This document shows, one piece after another, positions 16,456 to 24,431 of a stretch of 64,000 nucleotides of DNA. The first letter of the stretch is position 1, and each line of letters begins with the position of its first letter. A program made the position numbers and the translations under genes. The notes below the pieces were generated by a model. The model saw only the letters and a program-made list of their open reading frames with translations. It did no database searches and was not told the DNA's origin. Origin of the DNA: Rhodoferax sp. (GTDB lineage: Bacteria; Pseudomonadota; Gammaproteobacteria; Burkholderiales; Burkholderiaceae_C); the NCBI GenBank assembly GCA_019449595.1, contig JAGRPL010000006.1, positions 1 through 64,000 on the forward strand, given 5' to 3'.

Positions 16456-16589
16456 TTGGTCCCAAGCTGCCTGCCAACACGCTACTTCATTTAGAGAAAT
16501 ACTTTGAGCAATGGCTTCGTGGGTTGGGGCGGGTATCAGAGGAGGTGAAAGGCGACATGTATTCATGCGATCAATTCGGTGACTATTGA
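16452..16589 (+). CDS. 45-residue protein coupled to the helicase
   Basis: ATG at 16452-16454 overlaps the helicase stop (ATGA), the hallmark of translational coupling. The product begins MIGPKLPANTLLHLEKYFEQ and is short, helical and acidic at its C-terminus. No family recognised. The overlap and an in-frame stop at 16587-16589 argue that it is real. It could be a regulatory or structural partner of the helicase, though a chance small frame cannot be excluded. Confidence 0.5.
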   Translation: MIGPKLPANTLLHLEKYFEQWLRGLGRVSEEVKGDMYSCDQFGDY

Positions 16590-16671
16590 GTTCAGCGGGC
16601 ACAGACTCATTGCAGAAAATGTGAGTGCGGATTCGATACAAAACCACCCCAGAAGCGATTAGGAGCACAGC

Positions 16672-17037
16672 ATGACGAAGATAAAAGATCAATTTCAAGC
16701 GGAATCACAATTCTGTCAATTATTTTTTGAGGCGGGGCAGGCTCTCAATATTCCTACATATGGTGAATTTCGCGATAGAGGTGCGAAATCTGACCTGAGT
16801 ACAGCTGTCGTCAGCGCGATTCATCAGTGCCAATTCGACGACCCGCATTTCATTGGTGGCCCATGCGCTTTCAGCTATGCCAAATCGCGTTCAGCTGTAG
16901 AACGCATTTTCGCCAGAGCCGAGCCGATTGCCGCAGAACTTTGCGCAGCATTAGAAGCGTCGAATCCAAAAAAGGCACTAGACTTTCGCGCTCGACTCAC
17001 GGAAATTAACGCTTGGATGCTACAAGTGGTCAAGTAA
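16672..17037 (+). CDS. Hypothetical protein in the helicase locus
   Basis: A 121-residue soluble protein (MTKIKDQFQAESQFCQLFFE) preceded by TTAGGAG about 8 bases before ATG. Two helical halves are joined by a Gly/Pro-containing turn (PHFIGGPCAFSYAKSRS, about 62-78). No recognised domain or catalytic motif. It lies 82 bases after the small helicase-coupled gene on the same strand, so it may belong to the same transcript. Function unknown. Confidence 0.6.
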   Translation: MTKIKDQFQAESQFCQLFFEAGQALNIPTYGEFRDRGAKSDLSTAVVSAIHQCQFDDPHFIGGPCAFSYAKSRSAVERIFARAEPIAAELCAALEASNPKKALDFRARLTEINAWMLQVVK

Positions 17038-17179
17038 ACCCGGCTAAGCTTTGCGCGCTTCAGTGCTTCTTGACACGCCAACAGAGAACAGGCGTGCGGC
17101 TTTTAGGGTTGCTGCAAATAATGTGGCGATCTCAAGTGCTAGGGACATTGGGGTGTCCTAGTTTTGTCAAGATACGAGC

Positions 17180-17674
17180 ATGTTCCAGTTCCATTCGGTA
17201 TCGCCAAAAAAGATCGATCGCAACGTAGCTGCATTGCTGGACTATCTCGGTCTGGATCAGCATCGTGCGGTACATCTCAAATTCAGCAAAATTACCCAAT
17301 TCGTCTCTGAACCTGACAACTGTCACTTGAATGTTTGGCGCCATATCAAGGCCGCTGGCGGTGCTCCTCAACATGGCTGGGTGGTTGCGCAGGACAAGAC
17401 CAAGTCCTTCGTCGAAGGAATTTTCCACACCGTATGGAAGGCCCCAGATGGCCGTCTGATGGATGTTACGCCCAGAAAAGACCTTGAGAAGCGCCTTCTA
17501 TTCGTGCCGGATTTCGAAAGGCGTATTGTGTTGACACAGTACGACAGTCAACCAGCACTCCATACTTTCGACAATGTACGAATGCTCCAGGATGCCCTTT
17601 GGACTCCGTTAACTGAAATCACGACGGTCATGCAAGATGGCTTCGCGCAGCGCAGCGGGCTCTGGCCGTGGTGA
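17180..17674 (+). CDS. Uncharacterised protein with Cys-His-Asp motif
   Basis: A 164-residue soluble protein. Residues 48-52 read NCHLN, then HGWVV at about 65-69, GIFHTVWKAPDGRLMDVTPR at about 80-99, and a C-terminal helical tail. The order Cys, His, Asp in an N-C-x-x-N ... F-H-x-V-W ... P-D-G-x-x-x-D-V-T-P frame recurs in uncharacterised proteins, some with SEC-C zinc motifs (recalled family resemblance). It also resembles the triad order of papain/transglutaminase-like folds. That is inference only. It sits between a small unknown gene and the PIN gene on the same strand. Confidence 0.6.
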   Translation: MFQFHSVSPKKIDRNVAALLDYLGLDQHRAVHLKFSKITQFVSEPDNCHLNVWRHIKAAGGAPQHGWVVAQDKTKSFVEGIFHTVWKAPDGRLMDVTPRKDLEKRLLFVPDFERRIVLTQYDSQPALHTFDNVRMLQDALWTPLTEITTVMQDGFAQRSGLWPW

Positions 17675-17759
17675 CGCGGTAGATCATGGCCGTAGGCCAA
17701 TTTCTTAGGGGTCCAGCTATCGCTTGCATAGTCGATGGTGTCCCTATTGGTACTAAACC

Positions 17760-18683
17760 ATGACTCGAGATTTGCGTATTGACACCATTAACATTCGGCA
17801 GCTTCGGACGCTTTTGGATAGTAATCGAGAGTTGCTCGCTTCGATTGGCCAGTTCGCTCAGTTTCGGGTCGTCATAGATGCCAACTTTGTGATTCGTGAC
17901 CTGCTCCAAAAAATAAAGTACCCGGGCAGGGGACGGACAGCACTGGAGGAGGTGGTTCGGGCAGGTGTTTTAGAGGTCTATGCCCCAAGGTGGTTGGAAA
18001 CTGATTTGACCTCCGCTATCCAGCAGGTCGCCAAAAGACGGAATGTGGCAGAGGCTGATCTGTGGTCCACATGGCGAGACTATCAAGCCCTCATCAAGTG
18101 GGATGAGACATGGGACAGTCCTCCGCAGGAGTTCGAGCCCACAGATGATCCAAAAGACCTTCCTTACGTCAATCTAGAAGATATGGTGAAAGCAATAGGC
18201 GTGCTCAGTAACGATCGAGATATTGAGCGGATGGGAGGTAATCGCCTTACTTTGGACTTCGTGTTCGCCACTCGAGATTACGCAAGGACTGCAGTGGTCT
18301 CAGTGGGTATTAGAGTGTCAGGCAGATTTGTAGGCGCTATGGCAATCGAGAGCCTGGTACGGATCGTTAACGCGGTTAAGAGCAGCCTGGAGCGACTTCC
18401 CCCGAGATGGAAGTCTGTTCTCCTTTGCGTTACAGTTTTTGTTTTTCTTCACCCAAATTCGAGATTGTGGCTTACTGAGCGGCTCCGGAAATTGGGGCCC
18501 ATAGTAAGCGCTGTCATTGATATCGTGCTTGAGCTAACCTCACTTGAGGCCCAGAAACGTGAAGATGCGAAAGTACATCTGACTAACGTTCGTGCCGCTG
18601 CAAGGCAACCTCTTACCCCCGTTGATTCTGATTCAGTCCTGATGGAGGCTCAAACGACAAATGGCGATGCCTGCGGTGTATGA
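17760..18683 (+). CDS. PIN-domain nuclease with membrane segment
   Basis: A 307-residue protein. Residues about 35-160 form a PIN domain, a metal-dependent RNase fold. The acidic tetrad appears intact: D40 in VVIDANFVI, E80 in APRWLETDL, D133 in DDPKDLPYV and D152 in SNDRDI. After residue 180 comes a helical region with one hydrophobic segment (SVLLCVTVFVFL, about 239-250) that may anchor the protein in the membrane, then an Arg/Glu-rich helix. Most PIN proteins of this size are toxins or RNA-processing enzymes. No VapB-like antitoxin is adjacent. The helicase-rich neighbourhood suggests an effector role in a defence locus (inference). Confidence 0.75.
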   Translation: MTRDLRIDTINIRQLRTLLDSNRELLASIGQFAQFRVVIDANFVIRDLLQKIKYPGRGRTALEEVVRAGVLEVYAPRWLETDLTSAIQQVAKRRNVAEADLWSTWRDYQALIKWDETWDSPPQEFEPTDDPKDLPYVNLEDMVKAIGVLSNDRDIERMGGNRLTLDFVFATRDYARTAVVSVGIRVSGRFVGAMAIESLVRIVNAVKSSLERLPPRWKSVLLCVTVFVFLHPNSRLWLTERLRKLGPIVSAVIDIVLELTSLEAQKREDAKVHLTNVRAAARQPLTPVDSDSVLMEAQTTNGDACGV

Positions 18684-18691
18684 AGTCAGCT

Positions 18692-19417
18692 CTAGACCTT
18701 GAATGGAAACTTGTCAAAGTCGCAGGCAAGGACAACACGCTCGTGAATTGCTTCGTTCGCCTCCTCATGACTGGCAAGGGTCAGGTAATAGTTGCGACCT
18801 TCATGCCGGTGAAACACTACCCATTCCCCAGTTAGTCGATTGGCGCGGTTTCTCATCTCAATTGGCGGGATAGTCATTTGATGGACTAAGTACCCTGTGA
18901 ATGCATCGTCAACATATCCAGAGGAGCGTCTACTTGCTTCGTCAAGCGCTTCTTGGAAGTACTGATCACTAAACTTGCTGAGTTGAAAGTTGTAAAGATT
19001 TTGTGGGATGAACCGAGCGCTTGTGAAGTGCTTCTTGTACAGACCTGTCAGAGGTGCGTGCTTGAACTGCTTCGCAGGAGGTGTTCCATCCAAATTTGTG
19101 CTCCCCTCCAAAACCTTGATGGGATGGGTTAAGTCGAAAGAATCGAATATGCGGTGACTTTCGAGTGCGTAGACCTGCGCCAAGTAAACGGTACTGATCC
19201 GCGATAGGTCCAATTGATAGAAGGCGAGAGATTCACTTGCCCAATTCAGCAACTCTTGCCTCGATAGGGACACTACTTCTTCTTTGAGTGACTGAGTATG
19301 TATGTAATGCAAAGAGTACAGTTTTCTGAGGCTAGTGGTGAAGATTACTTCAATTAATTTAGTATTTTCATAAACCAATACTGTCTGCCCGCGGAGACTC
19401 TTAAGTGACCGCATCAA
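18692..19417 (-). CDS. Hypothetical protein, convergent to the PIN gene
   Basis: A 241-residue soluble protein from ATG at 19417 (MRSLKSLRGQTVLVYENTKL). An in-frame ATG at 19561 would add 48 residues that overlap repeat-like intergenic sequence (CGGTCATTGGCGCC lies nearby), so the shorter form is preferred. The C-terminus (RLTGEWVVFHRHEGRNYYLT, LASHEEANEAIHERV) looks like a small alpha/beta domain. No family recognised. It is the only minus-strand gene within the helicase locus and ends 8 bases from the PIN gene. Confidence 0.6.
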   Translation of the reverse strand: MMRSLKSLRGQTVLVYENTKLIEVIFTTSLRKLYSLHYIHTQSLKEEVVSLSRQELLNWASESLAFYQLDLSRISTVYLAQVYALESHRIFDSFDLTHPIKVLEGSTNLDGTPPAKQFKHAPLTGLYKKHFTSARFIPQNLYNFQLSKFSDQYFQEALDEASRRSSGYVDDAFTGYLVHQMTIPPIEMRNRANRLTGEWVVFHRHEGRNYYLTLASHEEANEAIHERVVLACDFDKFPFKV

Positions 19418-19708
19418 GGTCCAAACCGGGTGCCTCAGTCGACCCAAAGCGGAAATCCATCGAGTCGGGCAATACGCCCGATAGCGGACATTCAAGAGCA
19501 ATGCGTCACTGGGTACGTTGGACGACTGAAATGCCGCAATAGCGGGGATGCAAGAATTCAAATTGCACGCCCAATACCGGTCATTGGCGCCGGTATGCTG
19601 TCACTGGACAAATTTCTGTACGAAATTTCAACAACTAACCGTGGCATAGAAATCACGATAGACCTATTGCACGCGGTTTAATAGAGGCATTTCTCTCTTG
19701 CAACCGTT

Positions 19709-21676
19709 ATGGCAACTCAACAGCAATTTCCAAAAACCGCAGAACAAATTGCGATCTGCGACTCCGATCACAAGCACCTAATTATTGAAGCAAACGCGGG
19801 TGCGGCGAAAACAACGACTGCGGCAATGAAGATCGAGCGCCTCGTCTCAAATGGCGCTGATCCGTCAAAGATTGTCGCCCTGGCATTTAGCGAGCCAGGC
19901 GTCACGGCATACATCAATGCATTCCGCAGAGTCGGGATTCCAGCACGTATATCGAATTTGATTCGGGTTGGGACATTCGAGGAATTTTGCGCCGCCAGAT
20001 TGAGGAAGCTGGAAGCGGTTGACGTTCCCCGATTTTCGCGTCCAGAAGATGTTCGCACCTTCGTTTTGGAGGCAATCCAAAGCGCGCGAACCTGGGCGCG
20101 AACCAAGTTTGGAATCCCACTTTCATTTGAAGGCGCCGGGGATTTTGCAGTGGAAGGCTTACTTGAAGAGTTTGATCAGATCAAGGGATCCCGGTTGCTT
20201 GAGCGCCAGGATGAATACTTCACAATTTCACCTGACGGCGCTGATTCGATAGATTGGTCCTTCACGACCTTGGCGATCTTCAGAACGTACGAACGGATCC
20301 GAACCCACTTCGTTGATGATGGCGGAGAGCATCCAAAATTTCGTTTCACTGGAGATGCTACTTACGATCTGGCCAACATAGTTGATGCTCTGGATCCTTG
20401 CTACACCTATGAAACCAATCCATTGCGACTGAACCTTCAAGCGGTTGTACTAGATGAAATGCACGACACCAACTGGGCGATGTTCACAGTGCTCAAAAAA
20501 TTGTTGGAAACCAATGAAGAAGCCCTATTTTTGGGGGTCGGAGACAGAGATCAAGTCGTTCACGCCCAACATGGCGCCGAATCGTATTTCATGCGCGAGG
20601 GATTCGATACTCACATTGCCGTACCGCAGCGCCTGAAGTTAAGTGAGTCCTTTCGGTTTGGAAGAGACCTATCCAATCCCTTATCAAGGTTTGCTGACAA
20701 ACCCTACCTGGCGAGTCAACAACGTACAACCAAGGTGGCGATTAAGAAGGCAGTAGACGCCGCTGAATTGATGGGATTGATCAACCTCGTATCGACCAAT
20801 TACCCCAGAACGCCAAAATCACAATTCGCAGTCTTATTGCGCCATCCATCAGCCGAAGTCGATTTGGAGCACGCGCTACGGGACAAGGGCATCGCCTATC
20901 AAACAGCCGGCTTCACGACATACCTCGAGCGACCGGAAGTGCTTTTTTTGCGAACGCTGCTTGGCTTGGCAGTCAGTCTTGAAGATGCCTTTCTGCCCGA
21001 TATCGCAGTATTGGCAAAGAGTGCGACTTGGGCGTTTATCACCACGACCGCACAGCTTTCGGAAGAGGCCCGAATGAAAAATGCTTCCGTCGTGGATGGG
21101 ATGAATTTCGAAATGTTCCTGGAGTATGGGCTGCAGCATGCACTTGGTATGAGAGATGCAAAAGATTTATTGGAAGACGCCGTCGACGAGCCCACACGCA
21201 GTCGACTTCGCAAGGCAGTGGAGTTGGCAGTCACCGACGACATCAATTGCCTGCCTGCCGTTATTGAGTGCCTAGACATCGAGAAATGTGCTCGACGTGT
21301 TTTCGTAAGAGAAATCGACGCACGCGACGCAAAGGACTCGGTCAATGCGCTTGTGAAGGCCAGCAAAAACTATGGCTCGATCTCACAGTTCCTCAGTAGC
21401 CTGATAAAACATGATTACGCAGCGAAATCAAAGAATCATAATGACGATCGGATTGTGCTGTCCAGCATTGAGGCTTCAAAGGGCCTGGAGTTTGATCACG
21501 TCATCATTCCAAATGTCAATCCAGCTGACTTCGATGGCAAAGGCCGCGATGAGCGCAATCTCTTTTATGTGGCCGCATCACGAGCAAGAGATTCGCTGAC
21601 ATTGACGTACAGTTCCAAAGAATCCAGCTCATTGCTTCGGCATTTCCAAGCGAGCACAGATTTCTACTTGCGCTAG
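19709..21676 (+). CDS. UvrD/REP-like SF1 helicase with atypical Walker A
   Basis: A 655-residue SF1A helicase, expected to move 3'-5' on single-stranded DNA using ATP. A Q-motif-like TAEQ is followed by Walker A ANAGAAKTT (residues 28-36), where the usual GSGKT is GAAKT. Motif II VLDEMHD about 246-252, motif III GDRDQVVHAQHGA, motif IV SFRFG, motif V ASKGLEFDHV and motif VI FYVAASRARDSL are all recognisable. It is shorter than UvrD (about 720) and has a reduced 2B region. It is the last gene of the 14-21.7 kb locus and is followed by a large palindrome. A role in phage defence or plasmid restriction is inference from context. Confidence 0.85.
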   Translation: MATQQQFPKTAEQIAICDSDHKHLIIEANAGAAKTTTAAMKIERLVSNGADPSKIVALAFSEPGVTAYINAFRRVGIPARISNLIRVGTFEEFCAARLRKLEAVDVPRFSRPEDVRTFVLEAIQSARTWARTKFGIPLSFEGAGDFAVEGLLEEFDQIKGSRLLERQDEYFTISPDGADSIDWSFTTLAIFRTYERIRTHFVDDGGEHPKFRFTGDATYDLANIVDALDPCYTYETNPLRLNLQAVVLDEMHDTNWAMFTVLKKLLETNEEALFLGVGDRDQVVHAQHGAESYFMREGFDTHIAVPQRLKLSESFRFGRDLSNPLSRFADKPYLASQQRTTKVAIKKAVDAAELMGLINLVSTNYPRTPKSQFAVLLRHPSAEVDLEHALRDKGIAYQTAGFTTYLERPEVLFLRTLLGLAVSLEDAFLPDIAVLAKSATWAFITTTAQLSEEARMKNASVVDGMNFEMFLEYGLQHALGMRDAKDLLEDAVDEPTRSRLRKAVELAVTDDINCLPAVIECLDIEKCARRVFVREIDARDAKDSVNALVKASKNYGSISQFLSSLIKHDYAAKSKNHNDDRIVLSSIEASKGLEFDHVIIPNVNPADFDGKGRDERNLFYVAASRARDSLTLTYSSKESSSLLRHFQASTDFYLR

Positions 21677-21841
21677 CGAATCAAATCGACTGTTCCAAGT
21701 TCTGGGTCCGCTTCAAACAGAGCTGAACTGGGGCACCCGTAAGCTAACGGATATATATAAGCGCTTTCAGCCCGATGCCGACGATGCCCTGGGTCAAAGT
21801 AGCCGAGCTCTCGCTATAACTCGCTCTACTCCAAAGCAGTC

Positions 21842-21969
21842 ATTGGCGAGTGTCCGCAACTGTTAAGGGTTGTACGACGCCCACCCTTGCGGGTTATCGG
21901 GGTGTCATTGGCATGCCTCTGCGGGCGGGCATCCTACAACCCTTAACAGATGCCGACAGTCGCCAACGG
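21842..21969. repeat. Large imperfect palindrome (about 128 bp)
   Basis: Inner arms 21860-21886 and 21923-21949 are reverse complements with 3 differences in 27 (CTGTTAAGGGTTGTA ... TACAACCCTTAACAG). Outer arms extend the symmetry to TTGGCGAGTGTCCGCAA / GATGCCGACAGTCGCCAA. The loop is about 36 bases. One outer half recurs at 10971-11060. This looks like a non-coding mobile palindrome (MITE or REP-like) or a large attC-like hairpin. The rest of 21677-22073 holds no gene. Confidence 0.65.
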
Positions 21970-22073
21970 CCGGTAACGAGATGCCTGATCAGCTTCCCCA
22001 GAGACTGATTTGTGTCCGCAAAAGCGGGGGAAGTCCAGACACGTGGGTCAAGTTGACTTCGGCGAAAACACCT

Positions 22074-23126
22074 TCAAGCCTTTAGCGAGTACCACGCGAT
22101 GCCGTTCTCATCTATGGTGCGCTCTACGGAGCCCTGTGCAATAAGAAAGTTCATGCAAGCAACGGCCTCCCCGGTCGCAAGACTCAGTTGCTGCGCATCC
22201 TGCTCTCCGATCGGGCGATTGAACAGGGCGGGAAACGCGTCGACGATTCGTTGGGGGCGGATGGCCAGTGACTGGCACAGCCGATCCAGCGTACGGTTCT
22301 GGCCGGATCGGAGTGACTCCAGGCGTTCATGCAGACCATAGAACGGCTCGTTATGGGAAGGCAGGACGAGCACATCGTTGGGAACTTCCAGGCGCAGCTT
22401 GTCGAGCGACTCGTACCACTCTTTCAATGGATTGGCCTGCGGTTCGCTCGCGAACACAGACACGTTTGATGAAATCTTCGGTAAGACCTGATCACCCGCG
22501 ATCAGCAGCTTCAATCCGAGGCAGTACAGGCATGCGTGTTCGGGTGAGTGGCCATCGGTCGTAATGATTCGCCAGACGTGTTCGCCCAGTTGGAACTCGT
22601 CGCCATCCTGTAGGCGTCGGTGGCTGTCGGGCAAGGCGTGGATGTGCTTACCAAAGTTGCCGAAGCGGTTGCGGTAGCTTTCAATGGCGGCGTCAGACCA
22701 ACCAGCGCGGCGATGGAATAGTACGCCGTCGGGAGGTGCCTCGCGGTTCGTGTCGGCATGCATCACGCGGCAGGACAGGTACTCGAGCCGGCTCATGTAC
22801 AGGGGCACTCCGGCGCGACGCGTGAACCAGCCGGCTAGGCCGACATGGTCCGGGTGCATGTGCGTGACGTACACCCCTTGAAGCGAGCGCGACAACGGCC
22901 CCTGCGCCATCACGGCCAACCAGTCGGCCACTGTGTCGGGGTTGTTGAGGCCCGTGTCAACCAGCACCCAGCCATCGTGGGTGTCGATGGTCCACACGTT
23001 GATGTGATTGAGCCGGAACGGCATGGATAGCCGGATCCAACGCACACCTGGGGCGACCTCGACCCAGCGGCGTGGCAATGGCGACTCGAATGGGTAACTA
23101 AGTGCTTTGGCTGCGGGATCAATCAT
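22074..23126 (-). CDS. MBL-fold metallo-hydrolase
   Basis: A 350-residue metallo-beta-lactamase-fold hydrolase. The zinc motif THMHPDHVG is at about residues 88-96, with further ligands in TTDGHSPEHACLY (about 190), AGDQVLP (about 210) and SHNEPF (about 257). A C-terminal winged-helix-like domain follows (QRIVDAFPALFNRP, GEAVACMNFLIAQG). This type is frequent in acyl-CoA catabolic clusters, where it may act as a thioesterase or lactonase. It is the last gene of a three-gene minus-strand group with the ligase and crotonase. Confidence 0.85.
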   Translation of the reverse strand: MIDPAAKALSYPFESPLPRRWVEVAPGVRWIRLSMPFRLNHINVWTIDTHDGWVLVDTGLNNPDTVADWLAVMAQGPLSRSLQGVYVTHMHPDHVGLAGWFTRRAGVPLYMSRLEYLSCRVMHADTNREAPPDGVLFHRRAGWSDAAIESYRNRFGNFGKHIHALPDSHRRLQDGDEFQLGEHVWRIITTDGHSPEHACLYCLGLKLLIAGDQVLPKISSNVSVFASEPQANPLKEWYESLDKLRLEVPNDVLVLPSHNEPFYGLHERLESLRSGQNRTLDRLCQSLAIRPQRIVDAFPALFNRPIGEQDAQQLSLATGEAVACMNFLIAQGSVERTIDENGIAWYSLKA

Positions 23127-23195
23127 GACTATCGTTTCGTCGGGTGGGTGCCGGTGTAATCATCTGCTGCGTCAGTCCACGCTCTTGTTGGATTC

Positions 23196-24419
23196 TCAAT
23201 GCTTGTTGTCAACTAGCAAGGGTGCATCAGTGGGCATATCCTCCTGGCTTATCCACTTGACTGAATCGAGCTTCAGGCGAGTGAGTTGCCGGAACAGTTC
23301 CATCGCATCATTTTGTGTGGCGTCTGAAGAAGCCCCTGGCGTCAGCACTGCGTGCAGGGTTGCGGTTTCCCGATGCTGCTGTTTTCCAACGATGACTTGG
23401 GCACGTTGGATAGCAGGGAGCCGGATGACCAGTTCCTCCACGTTGCGTGGGTAGACGAAAATTTCGCGCACCTTGACCCCTTGCCCCACTCGGCCTTGCA
23501 GCAGGCCGATGCGTTTGACAAGACCGTCCGGTGAATGGCTCAGCGCTTGCGCCACATCGCCTGTGCCAAAACGGACCAACGGCCAGCCGTGGTCAAGCGT
23601 GGTGACTACGATCTGGCCGGGTTCACCCAAGGGAAGGGGCTCGCCGGTATTCGGATCACAGATTTGGACAAGCCGGTCAGGCTGAACTGTGTAGCCCACT
23701 TGTCCGGGTTCCTCGTAGGCAATCAGCCCGAAGTCGCCGGTGGCATAGGAAGAAAACGTGCGGATGGCGTACTTCTGCTCCAGCGCGCGGCGTTTGCCAA
23801 TCCAGTCGCCCAGTTCACCACCCAGCATTGCGGAGCGGACCTTCCATTGAGAAGGTAGGTCGTAGCCCATTCGCTCAAGCGTTTCGACCAGGGTCACAAA
23901 GAAGGAGGTGGAGGCGCAAATGCAGGTGATGCCTAGTTCGATGATGAGTTGCGCCTGCTGTTCGGCGCCGCCGGGTCCGCAGGGGATGAGAGTTGCTCCG
24001 GTGGCGGCAATGCCTGCATCCAACAAAAGACCGGCTGGGACAAGATGATAGGACCATGTGTTGAGTACGCGGTCACACGGGCCGATGCCCGCTTTGCTGA
24101 ACACATGCGAGAAGCCGTGGCCGGTGTTGTCGTCGAACAACTGTGGTTCATAGATGGGGCCTGGCGAGACGAAAATGCGTCGGATGGATGTATCGTCGGC
24201 TGCCAGAAACCCGCCAAAAGGCGGCGACTGGCGCTGTTTTTCGAGCAGTGCATCCTTGCTTGTGACGGCGAGCCGCGCAAGGTCGGCCGGGCCTTTGAGA
24301 TCCTGTGGCGTCATCGTTGCCAGCTCATAGACTGCGCGGATGGCGGGGGCTCGGTCATAGGCAAATTGCTGCGAAGCGCGCAGTGCTTCGAATCGGTCAG
24401 TGGTAGGCAAAGTGTGCAT
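23196..24419 (-). CDS. PaaK-like acyl/aryl-CoA ligase family protein
   Basis: A 407-residue member of the phenylacetate-CoA ligase branch of the ANL superfamily, which activates carboxylic acids to CoA thioesters via an acyl-adenylate. Recognisable are FSSYATGDFGLIAYEEPG (the acid-binding/adenylate motif region), EPLPLGEPGQIVVTTL, and LVRFGTGDVA (the hinge Asp region). The usual Ser/Thr/Gly-rich P-loop (TSGTTGxPK) is replaced by FVSPGPIYEP at about residues 88-97, so ATP handling may differ. It lies 12 bases downstream of the crotonase stop codon, consistent with one transcript. Confidence 0.8.
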   Translation of the reverse strand: MHTLPTTDRFEALRASQQFAYDRAPAIRAVYELATMTPQDLKGPADLARLAVTSKDALLEKQRQSPPFGGFLAADDTSIRRIFVSPGPIYEPQLFDDNTGHGFSHVFSKAGIGPCDRVLNTWSYHLVPAGLLLDAGIAATGATLIPCGPGGAEQQAQLIIELGITCICASTSFFVTLVETLERMGYDLPSQWKVRSAMLGGELGDWIGKRRALEQKYAIRTFSSYATGDFGLIAYEEPGQVGYTVQPDRLVQICDPNTGEPLPLGEPGQIVVTTLDHGWPLVRFGTGDVAQALSHSPDGLVKRIGLLQGRVGQGVKVREIFVYPRNVEELVIRLPAIQRAQVIVGKQQHRETATLHAVLTPGASSDATQNDAMELFRQLTRLKLDSVKWISQEDMPTDAPLLVDNKH

Positions 24420-24431
24420 GGTGTTGTTGGC

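Noticed and set aside
13966..16589. Hachiman, Zorya or DISARM assignment for the DDVH helicase
   Set aside because: None of the partner genes of those systems (HamA-like DUF1837, ZorAB, DrmB or methylase) is present.
19418..19561. N-terminal extension of the 18692-19417 gene
   Set aside because: The added 48 residues overlap repeat-like intergenic sequence and have no supporting ribosome-binding site.
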